A stretch of 64,000 bases of DNA. Source: Candidatus Poribacteria bacterium (GTDB lineage: Bacteria; Poribacteria; WGA-4E; WGA-3G). Positions 33,203 to 41,615 of this stretch are shown here, one piece after another. Each line of letters opens with the position of its first letter. Position 1 is the first letter of the stretch. Location of the stretch: the NCBI GenBank assembly GCA_007571305.1, contig RKRR01000123.1, positions 23,466 to 87,465 of the forward strand. Reading direction: 5' to 3'. The notes beneath the pieces are model-generated. The model saw only the letters and a list, made by a program, of their open reading frames with translations. It did no database searches and had not been told where the DNA came from. Made by a program: the position numbers and the translations under genes.

Positions 33203-34396
33203 TTGAAGATTACAGATGTAAAAACGATTCTGACGGCACCCAACGGGACTCGGCTTGTTGTTGTTAAAATTGAAACAAGTGAACCCGGTTTATACGGCAT
33301 CGGCTGTGCTACATTTACACAGCGTCCGCTCGCTGTAGCGACTGCAGTCGATGAATATCTCAAACCCTTTCTCATTGGGAAAGATCCGGCAAACATAGAG
33401 GACATTTTCCAGACCAGTTTCGTCAGCTCCTATTGGCGGAATGGACCGGTGCTGAACAACGCGCTCAGCGGTGTGGACATTGCCTTGTGGGACATTATGG
33501 GCAAACGTGCCAATATGCCTGTCTACCAACTGCTCGGTGGTAAATGTCGTGACGCGGCAACGCTTTACGCACACGCGGGCGGTGGGACTTTCGAGGAGGT
33601 GGAGGAGAGCATCCGCCGTTATATAGAGCAAGGCTATCGCTATGTCCGAGCACAGGTGGCGATATCAGGTTATTCGACGTATGGTGCAGGTGGTGGAAGG
33701 CGGAGTTCACCTGCTTTTGAACCGACCCCTTATGTCAATACCGTCATCAAACTCTTCGATCATTTGCGGACACAACTCGGCGATGAGATAGAACTCTTAC
33801 ACGACGTACATGAACGTATCCCGCCGATCCAAGCCATTAATCTCGCGAAAGGACTGGAACCGCATAACCTCTTTTTCCTTGAAGACCCGTTTGCTCCCGA
33901 AGATGTTGACTATTTTCAACTAATGCGCCAACAGACGAGTATCCCAATTGCGATGGGTGAATTATTCAATAACCCGAATGAGTACGTCCACCTTATCAAG
34001 GATCGGCTTATAGATTTTATCCGAGTCCATATCTCGCAAATCGGTGGTATCAGTCCTGCGCGTAAACTCGCCGCGTTCTGTGAATTCTTCGGTGTACGCA
34101 CCGCATGGCACGGTCCTGGTGATGTCTCGCCAGTCGGTCATGCCGCTAACGTTGCGTTGGATCTCGCATGCTATAACTTCGGCATCCAGGAACAGCACGT
34201 CTTCGGTGAAAACACCAAAGAGGTCTTCCCCGGCTGTCCCGAAATTAGAGATGGCTGTTTTTGGGTAAATGAGGCACCAGGGCTTGGTATTGATTTAGAT
34301 GAAGAGCTCGCAGCACGTTTCCCATTTCCAGAGGATCCACTCAACGGCAGTTGGGCACCCGTGCGGCGGATGGATGGCACAGTTATCAGACCTTAA
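33203..34396 (+). CDS. Mandelate racemase / sugar-acid dehydratase (enolase superfamily)
   Basis: 397 residues, TTG start with CAGGAGA ahead. Capping domain (residues 1-115) then a TIM barrel. The metal-ligand pattern appears as LLHDVHERIPP (Asp), FFLEDPFAPED (Glu) and GELFNNPNEYVHLI (Glu); a general-base His is seen in AWHGPGDVSPVGHAAN. This fits the mannonate/gluconate dehydratase or related acid-sugar dehydratase subgroups (SIGRSSL-type inositol genes upstream are far away). Exact substrate unknown. It has its own strong promoter and stands alone. Confidence 0.88.
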   Translation: MKITDVKTILTAPNGTRLVVVKIETSEPGLYGIGCATFTQRPLAVATAVDEYLKPFLIGKDPANIEDIFQTSFVSSYWRNGPVLNNALSGVDIALWDIMGKRANMPVYQLLGGKCRDAATLYAHAGGGTFEEVEESIRRYIEQGYRYVRAQVAISGYSTYGAGGGRRSSPAFEPTPYVNTVIKLFDHLRTQLGDEIELLHDVHERIPPIQAINLAKGLEPHNLFFLEDPFAPEDVDYFQLMRQQTSIPIAMGELFNNPNEYVHLIKDRLIDFIRVHISQIGGISPARKLAAFCEFFGVRTAWHGPGDVSPVGHAANVALDLACYNFGIQEQHVFGENTKEVFPGCPEIRDGCFWVNEAPGLGIDLDEELAARFPFPEDPLNGSWAPVRRMDGTVIRP

Positions 34397-34434
34397 CGTG
34401 TGATAGTTCCGTAGGGGCGGGTCTTGCATCTGCC

Positions 34435-35346
34435 TTAATCCAAGAACCCCAACCGTTTTACCTCTGTTTGTAGGGATATCCCCGTCTTTTCACGGACCTG
34501 TTTTTGGATATAGGCAATCAAGTCCAAAACATCAGCTGCTGTGGCATTGTCGATATTAAGGATAAAATTCCCGTGTACCCTTGATACCTCTGCGCCACCG
34601 ATACGATGGCCTTTCAAACCACTGATGTCTATCAACCGTCCAGCCGAATCACCGGAGGGATTCTTGAACATACATCCCGCGTTCTCTTCGGCGAAGGGTT
34701 GTGTTTCAATTTTCTGCTTGTAAAACGTTTGCATCCGTGCCGTGATTGTATCAACGTCCCCGGGTTCGAGTTTCAACCTCGCGCCTGTAGCACAGAAATA
34801 GGCATCCAAACCGCTGTGTCGGTATTCAAACGCTGCTTCAGCGTGGGTTAGGTTGACAAGTTCACCGGTATCTGTCATGACTGTGACGTTTGTAACGACA
34901 TCTCCAAAACTACTTCCCCATGCACCGGCGTTCATAATCAACGCACCGCCGACAGAACCGGGGATACCGAGTGCAAATTCTACACCGCTCAAACCCTGTC
35001 GTGACATATTTTTTGAAAGTCTTGGCAATGAGAGGCCTGCGCCGACCGAAACCGTATTCCCATCAACATCCAGTTTCGCTAACTCTCCGACTAATCTGAC
35101 ACTGATGCCGTTGAATCCGGTATCGCTCACCAACAGATTTGAGCCACGACCAATAATTGCGACTGGCACATCCCATTGCCGATGAAAACGAGCCAGTGCT
35201 CCCAATTCGTCTACGGTGCTGATTTCAATGTAAGCAGTGGCTTCACCACCGATACCGAAATAGGTATGCTTTGCGAGGAGTTCCCCAAACCGAATCCGTG
35301 AGTCCGAATCCTTCACAATATCCAGCAACGCATCTTTCCAATTCAT
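34435..35346 (-). CDS. murB: UDP-N-acetylenolpyruvoylglucosamine reductase
   Basis: About 303 residues from ATG 35346. FAD-linked MurB reduces UDP-GlcNAc-enolpyruvate to UDP-MurNAc. Signatures: NTxFGIGG-type KHTYFGIGGEATAYIEI, VPVAIIGRGSNLLVSD, GLSGVEFALGIPGSVGGALIMNAGAWG, YRHSG and ENAGCMFKNPSGDSAGRLID with the catalytic Ser/Glu region. Length is that of type II MurB lacking the extra Tyr loop. It is separated from other peptidoglycan genes. An in-frame start at 35379 has no extra conserved residues. Confidence 0.95.
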   Translation of the reverse strand: MNWKDALLDIVKDSDSRIRFGELLAKHTYFGIGGEATAYIEISTVDELGALARFHRQWDVPVAIIGRGSNLLVSDTGFNGISVRLVGELAKLDVDGNTVSVGAGLSLPRLSKNMSRQGLSGVEFALGIPGSVGGALIMNAGAWGSSFGDVVTNVTVMTDTGELVNLTHAEAAFEYRHSGLDAYFCATGARLKLEPGDVDTITARMQTFYKQKIETQPFAEENAGCMFKNPSGDSAGRLIDISGLKGHRIGGAEVSRVHGNFILNIDNATAADVLDLIAYIQKQVREKTGISLQTEVKRLGFLD

Positions 35347-35484
35347 TAGGTACTCCCTTCTGCTCCAATTATAGCACATAGGATAGAGGGGGTCAAAACT
35401 TAAAATGAAAATATCCAGGGCTATTTAGGGTGAATGCTAAAAACACATAGACATTATCTGAGATTCATGTGAGCATACGATTTT

Positions 35485-36110
35485 ATGAGATATTCTATGG
35501 ATTTACGTCAACGCGTCCTGAAATATACCCAAGAGGAAGGTTTTCGGTCTCCCGCAGTGTGATTTACCAGGGGTTGAAAACTCAAGTCCCGCTGATGTAT
35601 GAGAAACCGGGTCCCGTGGCCCTCGCCTGCTGGATCCGACTGCCTTGAAGCAACATGTCTTGGATTTTCCGGCCCCAGTGATGAGGGAACGTGCGGCTCT
35701 TTTTTAGGTGTCGCAGTCTTCTGTGTGGTATGGGCTTCGGAAACTCGGATATACTCGAAAAAAGAAAGCGATGCGATCAGAAACGACAGAGGTATCTTCA
35801 GGCGTTTGCGCTCCTTATTCAAGGCGGATGCAAAGCAAAAGACTTCAGTAACAGGTTAGATGAACTCTTATGTCCAAGGCTATCTTCAAATCACGTCGTC
35901 ATCAGGGACAATGCCCGTCTCCACAAGACACCTTACACACGAGAACTTACAGAAGCCACAAGGGCGGAACTCATGTTTTTACCCCTTATTCACCCGATTA
36001 TCATCCGATTGAACATGATTTTGCTAATATCAGACGAAAGTAGGAGTATCACCCTGAAAAGTCCGTTGAGGATGTTATTCACCTGTATAAGTGTTTCTAA
36101 AATCTACCAT
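35485..36110 (+). pseudogene. Decayed IS630-family transposase
   Basis: The region starts with MRYSMDLRQRVLKYTQEEG, the standard opening of IS630 transposases, and stops after about 24 codons. Further fragments in other frames follow: a Gly/Pro-rich link, a helix-turn-helix-like piece (LFGVSQSSVWYGLRKLGYTRKKKAM once frames are joined), VVIRDNARLHKT with the second catalytic Asp, and HPDYHPIEHDFANIRRK (third catalytic Glu) in yet another frame. Several frameshifts and an internal deletion make it non-functional. IS630 elements insert at TA, which may link it to the TATA-ended MITE family 2. Confidence 0.8.
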
Positions 36111-36209
36111 AAATACCTCTGCGAAACATTTGAAACCGCTTGATTTATTTCGAGAAAGATGGTAAATTACTTTCCAATTAGACTAATTTGGACGCTAAGG
36201 AGTTTTCTC

Positions 36210-36800
36210 ATGGATTTAACATACACATCAGCGATTGCCGAAGTCATCGGAAAGTTAGAAGCGGGTAACCCACTTCCGGCACTCGTGCCACAGAAGGCAT
36301 GGAATAGTGAACTGACAGACACCCTGGAAGCAGCGTCTCTTGACGAGCTTTTTCAGGGAGCATCGCTGAAAAATACGACGTTTGCTGAAGCCATTAAGAG
36401 CGGTCTACTCCTGTGGAACGATGCGCTGGATGAATCACATACCATCTCGCAGGGGTTAGCAGATCAGACAGGTAGCTACTGGCACGGCATCATGCACCGC
36501 CGTGAACCGGATTACCCCAATTCCAAGTACTGGTTCGGTAGAGTTGGGACACACCCAATTTTCCCAGCCTTGCGTCAACGTGCACTCGAACTTTTCAAAG
36601 AAACAGCGAGCCCATCGGACGCGCTCACAGAAATCGGAGAGGCTATCGCGGCGCAAGACAGTTGGGATTCTTACCAGTTTGTTGATTGGTGCCAAACTGC
36701 CGCAGGCGACTCCGACTCGGATGTAACCCGTTTCTTGCAACAGATACAGGCAGAAGAGATTAAGTTGCTATTGGCGTACTCCTACCGAAATGCCGTTTAA
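36210..36800 (+). CDS. Conserved protein of unknown function
   Basis: 196 residues from ATG 36210, preceded by AAGGAG; upstream in-frame starts lack a ribosome site. The signature GSYWHGIMHRREPDYPNSKYWFGRVGTHPIF, rich in His, Tyr and Trp, is a conserved motif I associate with unnamed proteins of Planctomycetes and Poribacteria. Cytosolic, mostly helical. An enzymatic role is suggested by the invariant-looking His/Arg/Asp residues but is not known. Confidence 0.7.
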   Translation: MDLTYTSAIAEVIGKLEAGNPLPALVPQKAWNSELTDTLEAASLDELFQGASLKNTTFAEAIKSGLLLWNDALDESHTISQGLADQTGSYWHGIMHRREPDYPNSKYWFGRVGTHPIFPALRQRALELFKETASPSDALTEIGEAIAAQDSWDSYQFVDWCQTAAGDSDSDVTRFLQQIQAEEIKLLLAYSYRNAV

Positions 36801-36869
36801 CACACCAACTCACCTGCAGGAGACAGACGATGTCTCCGAGAAACGCGAGGCATCGGGTAGCGGCAATAT

Positions 36870-37019
36870 ATGGACAGCACCGGCAAGATTAGCAGCTTGT
36901 ACGATGTGCGTGCGATCCTGTCTACGTTTCTGATTGACAGCACAGGTATTGTCCGCAGAGTGAATCTCCGTGGTCTTACACTTGAGAGTGCAGTTACGGA
37001 ACTCGTGCGGGAAAATTGA
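36870..37019 (+). pseudogene. C-terminal remnant of a TlpA-like thioredoxin gene
   Basis: A 49-codon frame from ATG 36870 to TGA encodes YDVRAILSTFLID...GIVRRVNLRGLTLESAVTELVREN. This lines up with the end of the intact TlpA-like protein downstream (YKVRGIPSTFLID...GVIRKTNLRGHTLEYAVAEMVKEN). The CxxC region and everything before it is missing. It is a relic of a tandem duplication or of recombination in this locus. Confidence 0.75.
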
Positions 37020-37117
37020 GCGAATCAAGCACCTTGACTTCGTTAGATGAGGTGTTTTTCTGGATATCCCGCTAAGATCTTATTTAAATGGATCGGACAC
37101 ATCTAAGGAGGTTGACG

Positions 37118-38170
37118 ATGTTCTTCCGAAATAAAATAACCTCACAACAAAACGAAAACAGAAATAGAGCCCTCCGTGTTCATCTTATTTGCGCGCTCAC
37201 CAGTCTGGTGCTCATAGGTTTTTGTGCGAACCTCGCCAGTGCCTCCCCGGTGAAGGCAGTCTACAAATACCAGGAAATCAAGACAATTTCTAAAAATCTC
37301 AAAAAACAGAAAAAACAGGAAGATTTAGAGAAATTAGTTGAAAAATCCACGGAATTTGTCGCAGCACATCCGGAATACAGACGGGTGGATGAAGTCTATT
37401 ATCTGCTGGGCAACGCCTTGGTCCAGTTGGAGCACGTTCAAAAAGGCATCACGGTTTTTGAAGAAGCCATCAAGAAGTATCCAGAGGCTCGCTACGTTGA
37501 ACGTTTTTTGCTGGATTTGGGATTGGCGTATGACAAACTCGGCAATCACGACGCGGCAGATAGTGCTTATCAGAAATTGATAGACCATCCGAAATACGGT
37601 TCGCGATCGCAGGCGAAACTTGCGAAGAAACTTCTTGAACAGGACAGAACTGAACGAAAGGGTGAATTACCAAGACCCCCTGGGGCGAGTCTGGGCATGA
37701 ACCCTCGCGAGTGGATAGGCAAGCCGGCACAGGACTTTCAGGTGACGGATTTGAAGGGCGAAGAACTCTCCTTGAAAGACCTCCGAGGACAGGTTGTGTT
37801 GCTCGATTTCTGGGCAACATGGTGTGGACCTTGCATCGCAGAGATACCGAACGTTAAGCAGACTTACGCGAAGTATAAAGATCAGAATTTCCAGATTATC
37901 GGTATCAGTCTGGACAGGTCAGCAGAACCCCTTGAGGCTTATACGAAAAAAGAGGAACTCGGCTGGCTGCACTATTGGGATAAAAGCCGCAAGGTGAGTA
38001 CTATGTATAAGGTGCGGGGGATTCCATCAACTTTTTTGATTGACGGTGATGGCGTTATCCGCAAGACGAACCTTCGTGGACACACGCTTGAATATGCCGT
38101 CGCGGAAATGGTGAAAGAAAATCTCGCGAAACTGGCAACCCAAAAAGAGGATGCAGATTTCGAGCAGTAA
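37118..38170 (+). CDS. TlpA-family thiol-disulfide protein with N-terminal TPR
   Basis: 350 residues from ATG 37118, with AAGGAGG six bases upstream. A signal sequence/anchor (LICALTSLVLIGFCANLASASP) directs it to the periplasm. Residues about 50-170 form TPR-like helices (YYLLGNALVQLEHVQKGITVFEEAIKKYPEARYVERFLLDLGLAYDKLGNHDAADSAYQKLI region). The C-terminal thioredoxin domain has DFWATWCGPCIAEIP with the CxxC active site and cis-Pro in GIPSTFLID. Such proteins reduce disulfides or help cytochrome c maturation. A fragment of a second copy lies just upstream. Confidence 0.9.
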   Translation: MFFRNKITSQQNENRNRALRVHLICALTSLVLIGFCANLASASPVKAVYKYQEIKTISKNLKKQKKQEDLEKLVEKSTEFVAAHPEYRRVDEVYYLLGNALVQLEHVQKGITVFEEAIKKYPEARYVERFLLDLGLAYDKLGNHDAADSAYQKLIDHPKYGSRSQAKLAKKLLEQDRTERKGELPRPPGASLGMNPREWIGKPAQDFQVTDLKGEELSLKDLRGQVVLLDFWATWCGPCIAEIPNVKQTYAKYKDQNFQIIGISLDRSAEPLEAYTKKEELGWLHYWDKSRKVSTMYKVRGIPSTFLIDGDGVIRKTNLRGHTLEYAVAEMVKENLAKLATQKEDADFEQ

Positions 38171-38247
38171 GACGTTAATAAATCGGAGTGCTTAAAAAAC
38201 GTATCCACCAGAAGATCAAAATATCAGAGAGATTTTAAGGAGAGGTG

Positions 38248-39369
38248 ATGGCAGAAGTTACCTTGAAAGATGTCACCAAAATTTATGATGGTGACGTTCT
38301 GGCAGTCGAGCAGGCAGGTTTTCAGATTCCCGACGAGTCGTTTACTGTGCTTGTCGGTCCGTCCGGATGTGGTAAATCCACGATCTTGCGGATGATTGCC
38401 GGATTGGAAGAGATAACGGAAGGCGATATTTATATTGACGATGAACGGATTAACGATATTCCGCCCAAAGATAGGGATATCGCCATGGTCTTCCAAAACT
38501 ACGCCCTGTACCCACACATGACGGTGTATAAAAACATGGCGTTTGGATTGAAACTTCGCAAATATCCGAAGGCGGAGATCGAACAGCGCGTCAAAGAGGC
38601 GGCGGAGATTCTGAGCATTTCGCACCTCTTGAACCGAAAACCGAAGCATCTCTCCGGTGGCGAACGCCAACGCGTCGCTGTGGGTAGAGCGATCGTCCGA
38701 CACCCCAAAGTATTCCTGTTCGACGAACCCTTGAGCAACCTCGATGCGAAGTTGCGCGTGCAAATGCGGATGGAAATTAGTCGTCTACACAACCGCCTCG
38801 ACGCTACTATCGTCTACGTCACACACGATCAGGTTGAAGCGATGACGATGGGGGACCAGATCGTGGTGCTGAATGAAGGGAAAATCCAGCAGATTGCGGA
38901 TCCGGGTACACTCTACCATAAGCCTGCGAACCAATTCGTCGGCGGATTTATTGGCACGCCGCCGATGAACTTCATAGAAACGAACATCGTGAATAATGGC
39001 GGTAATCCGATGCTGGGATTTGAAACCTTCAAAGTAGAACTGAATGACCAACTCCAGTCGGCACTTGCCAAACTTTCAGGTGATTCGGTAACGCTCGGCA
39101 TTCGCCCAGAGGATATCCACGCCGGTGAAAATGGGGTTTCTCATAGCAAGTCTCAACTTGCAAGCTACGGTGAAAATCGTGTCGAAACACACGTGGAATT
39201 GGTCGAGCCGCTCGGAAACCACGCGCTCTTATACCTCCGGACAGGAAAGAACAGTTTTGTTGCACAATCTGATCTTGTTAACATGCCGCAACACAACGCT
39301 CAAATAACCGTCAACTTCAACATGGATAAAGCCCATCTATTTCATCCAGAGACAGGAGAGCGGTTATAA
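38248..39369 (+). CDS. ABC transporter ATP-binding protein, MalK/UgpC type
   Basis: 373 residues. Walker A GPSGCGKST, Q-loop MVFQNYALYPHMTVYKNMAFGLK, signature LSGGERQRVAVGRAIV, Walker B VFLFDEPLSNLDAKLR, H-loop VTHDQVEAMTMGD, followed by a TOBE domain (IGTPPMNFIE, LGIRPEDI). This is the ATPase of sugar or glycerol-phosphate importers (CUT1). No permease or binding-protein gene is next to it, so it may be a shared ATPase. AAGGAGAGGTG precedes the start. Its TAA and the stop of the minus-strand LDH2 gene overlap. Confidence 0.93.
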   Translation: MAEVTLKDVTKIYDGDVLAVEQAGFQIPDESFTVLVGPSGCGKSTILRMIAGLEEITEGDIYIDDERINDIPPKDRDIAMVFQNYALYPHMTVYKNMAFGLKLRKYPKAEIEQRVKEAAEILSISHLLNRKPKHLSGGERQRVAVGRAIVRHPKVFLFDEPLSNLDAKLRVQMRMEISRLHNRLDATIVYVTHDQVEAMTMGDQIVVLNEGKIQQIADPGTLYHKPANQFVGGFIGTPPMNFIETNIVNNGGNPMLGFETFKVELNDQLQSALAKLSGDSVTLGIRPEDIHAGENGVSHSKSQLASYGENRVETHVELVEPLGNHALLYLRTGKNSFVAQSDLVNMPQHNAQITVNFNMDKAHLFHPETGERL

Positions 39370-40389
39370 AAGTGCTTGAATGTGTGCCCAGGTCTCGGTG
39401 TCTATTGGAATGCCCTCTCGTTCCCGCTTGCGTTGTTCCTCCCAACTGCGTTCACCTGGCACCCGAATTGTGTCAATCCCAGCGGCGCGTTTTGCCGATT
39501 TGAGATACCGAATAAAACGTTCTATCTCAATGCTGAACCCCGGAAATTCTCTAAAACTAGCAACGTTAATCACCAGCACAAATAACCCGTTCCCGACGCG
39601 AGCATCTTCACCCTGACTGCATCCAGCACCCGTAAGCGCGCCCGACAGGATGTCAACGATGACGCTTAGTCCGAACCCTTTGTGTTCAGAAACCGCCCCC
39701 CCGAAGGGTAATAATGCAGCAGGCGGAACACCATAAAAATCGTCTGCATTCGTCGTTGACTCGCCCTCCGCATCAATGAGCCATCCGTGTGGAAGTGCTT
39801 CGTTCCGATGCTGCTTCACCCGAATCCTTCCCGATGCCACAACACTCGTGGACATATCCAACACAATCGGATCCTGCCCGGCAACCGGCACCGCACACGC
39901 AATCGGATTGGTAGAGAGTCGTCCTTCAATACCGCCGTGCGGTGCAACGCACGTGCCACCACCATGGTCGTTTGCCATGAGCAACGCGATCATCTCAGCA
40001 TCTGCTGCGAGGCACGCATATCCTCCCAATCTGCCTACTTCATTGCACCGCGAAACAGCAATTGAGCTTATATCTGTCCGTTCTGCTTTCTGAATTGCGA
40101 CTTCAACGGCATGGGTTGCAATTACAGGACCAAAGCCCCAATTCCCATTTAACATCGCAATTGAAGCGGATTCGTGCAAGGTCTCCACTAAAGCACCAGG
40201 CTGAATTACCCCCTCTTCCAATTCCGACACATATTTCGGAAGGTGAATCACACCGTGTGAATCGTGTCCGACGCGGTTCGCATCCACCATAGATCGGGTT
40301 ACAATTTCCGCTTCTATTGGTGGGATGTTCCACTTTTGGAAAACATTTAAACAAATAGTAGTGAGTTCTGCTGCTGTAAAGTTCGGCAC
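39364..40389 (-). CDS. Malate/L-lactate/ureidoglycolate dehydrogenase (LDH2 family)
   Basis: 341 residues. The family fold uses NAD(P)H to reduce 2-oxo acids. Seen motifs: VDANRVGHDSHGVIHLPKYV with the catalytic His and Ser/His pair, GRLGGYACLAADAEMIALLMANDHGG, LSTNPIACAVP, VLDMSTSVVASGRI, and FGGAVSEHKGFGLSVIVDILSG with the conserved Lys-Gly. Ends with a charged EEQRKREREGI helix typical for the group. Substrate could be malate, lactate, ureidoglycolate or sulfolactate. Converges with the ABC ATPase by 6 bp. Confidence 0.92.
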   Translation of the reverse strand: MPNFTAAELTTICLNVFQKWNIPPIEAEIVTRSMVDANRVGHDSHGVIHLPKYVSELEEGVIQPGALVETLHESASIAMLNGNWGFGPVIATHAVEVAIQKAERTDISSIAVSRCNEVGRLGGYACLAADAEMIALLMANDHGGGTCVAPHGGIEGRLSTNPIACAVPVAGQDPIVLDMSTSVVASGRIRVKQHRNEALPHGWLIDAEGESTTNADDFYGVPPAALLPFGGAVSEHKGFGLSVIVDILSGALTGAGCSQGEDARVGNGLFVLVINVASFREFPGFSIEIERFIRYLKSAKRAAGIDTIRVPGERSWEEQRKREREGIPIDTETWAHIQALL

Positions 40390-40651
40390 TGTGTGGATCC
40401 TTATACGAGATACCGCTATTTTATATGTCTATGCTGGTGCCGTCAAGAAAATAACGTAAGTTTGTGTTAGATGCTGTCTCGTGCGCAAACCCATAGTTGA
40501 GTCCACGGTTTTTTTAAAATTCACGAAAAAAAATACACGGGTTATGAGACTTTTTTTTAAAACTTGCATTCATGTTTTATGAAAGCGCGAAACCTTTATT
40601 TGAAATTTTGAGGCTCGCAAGACTGCTTTCAACTGGAGGAATCTATGGTAA

Positions 40652-41281
40652 GTGTCTGATGAACAGGAGCAAGATGCAGAACTGGTCCACCAGATCCTAG
40701 AAGGAGACGAAAACGCTTTTGACGCACTCTATAGGCGACACAGGCTGCGTCTCTACCAGTTCATCGCCAATAAAATTAGTGACTGGCGTGATGCTGAAGA
40801 GCTCGTCAACGATACATTTCTCAAAGCAAAGGAGCATTTACACACACTCAATGAACCTGAGAAGGTCTTGAACTGGATGTTCCGCATCGCTAGTCAACTG
40901 GTCGCCGGATGGCATCGAAAGCACCGAAACCCAGTGCAAGGCTACATCGACGTTTATGAGGCTGAAGGTGAAGCCGCAGCGACTGCTGTTATCCATCAGG
41001 CTACCCAGGAATACACAATGAAAACAGAACTATGGACGGCCCTATCAAAAACCATAGCACAACTTCCTGCGCTAGAGCAGAAGATGTTTCGTCTGCAACT
41101 CGCAGGCAAAAGTTATAAAGAGATCGCCGAAATATGTACCGTCTCTGTGTCCACTGTAAGAAATCGGTTGTCTCGGGCAAAGAAGCGGCTCGGAGTCTGG
41201 GCGAAAGCTTGGGAAAAAGCGGATGCCGAAGGCCGCGATCTGGATCTCTCAGAATTGAATGAAAAGAAGGGTAAATCGTAA
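40652..41281 (+). CDS. ECF-type RNA polymerase sigma factor
   Basis: 209 residues. Region 2: LVHQILEGDENAFDALYRRHRLRLYQFIANKISDWRDAEELVNDTFLKA, with the DAEELVNDTF -10 recognition helix. Region 4: LPALEQKMFRLQLAGKSYKEIAEICTVSVSTVRNRLSRAKKRL. The start is a GTG; a five-codon ATG frame (40645-40659) overlaps it and lies closer to the GGAGGA at 40635-40640, which might couple or restrain translation. No anti-sigma factor is adjacent. The next genes encode exported proteins. Confidence 0.88.
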   Translation: MSDEQEQDAELVHQILEGDENAFDALYRRHRLRLYQFIANKISDWRDAEELVNDTFLKAKEHLHTLNEPEKVLNWMFRIASQLVAGWHRKHRNPVQGYIDVYEAEGEAAATAVIHQATQEYTMKTELWTALSKTIAQLPALEQKMFRLQLAGKSYKEIAEICTVSVSTVRNRLSRAKKRLGVWAKAWEKADAEGRDLDLSELNEKKGKS

Positions 41282-41358
41282 TTGGTTTCCCTTTTGTGAA
41301 ATCTCACTGCTGTTTCGTTTGTGACGAGTTGAGGCTATCAATTGATTTTGTTTTGGGT

Positions 41359-41388
41359 TTGACAGAAAATTGCTGTTTTTGGTACACT
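41359..41388 (+). promoter_or_regulatory. Predicted sigma-70 promoter before the TPR protein gene
   Basis: TTGACA at 41359-41364 and TACACT at 41383-41388, 18 bp spacer. It leaves a leader of about 220 nt before the ATG at 41616, in which I see nothing else except a ribosome site. Confidence 0.5.
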
Positions 41389-41615
41389 TTACCGACTGGT
41401 ACTACCAAATCATGACTTTGGTTAGTCCTAATTTAGTTGCAGCATAAAATCTTTCTTCTGTGCCGCTTTTCAGTTAGCATCTTATACAACCAGAGGAATG
41501 CTAAACTCTCCAAAGTTTGGCATTCTCTACACAAACGAAGTGTCAGACAATTCCTCTGTCCGGATGCCGACAGCGGAGAATACGCACCGGAAACCCACCG
41601 CAAGGAGACATCAAT

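Noticed and set aside
36810..37028. 72-codon minus-strand frame over the TlpA remnant
   Set aside because: The plus-strand frame matches the TlpA C-terminus; the antisense frame has no signal.
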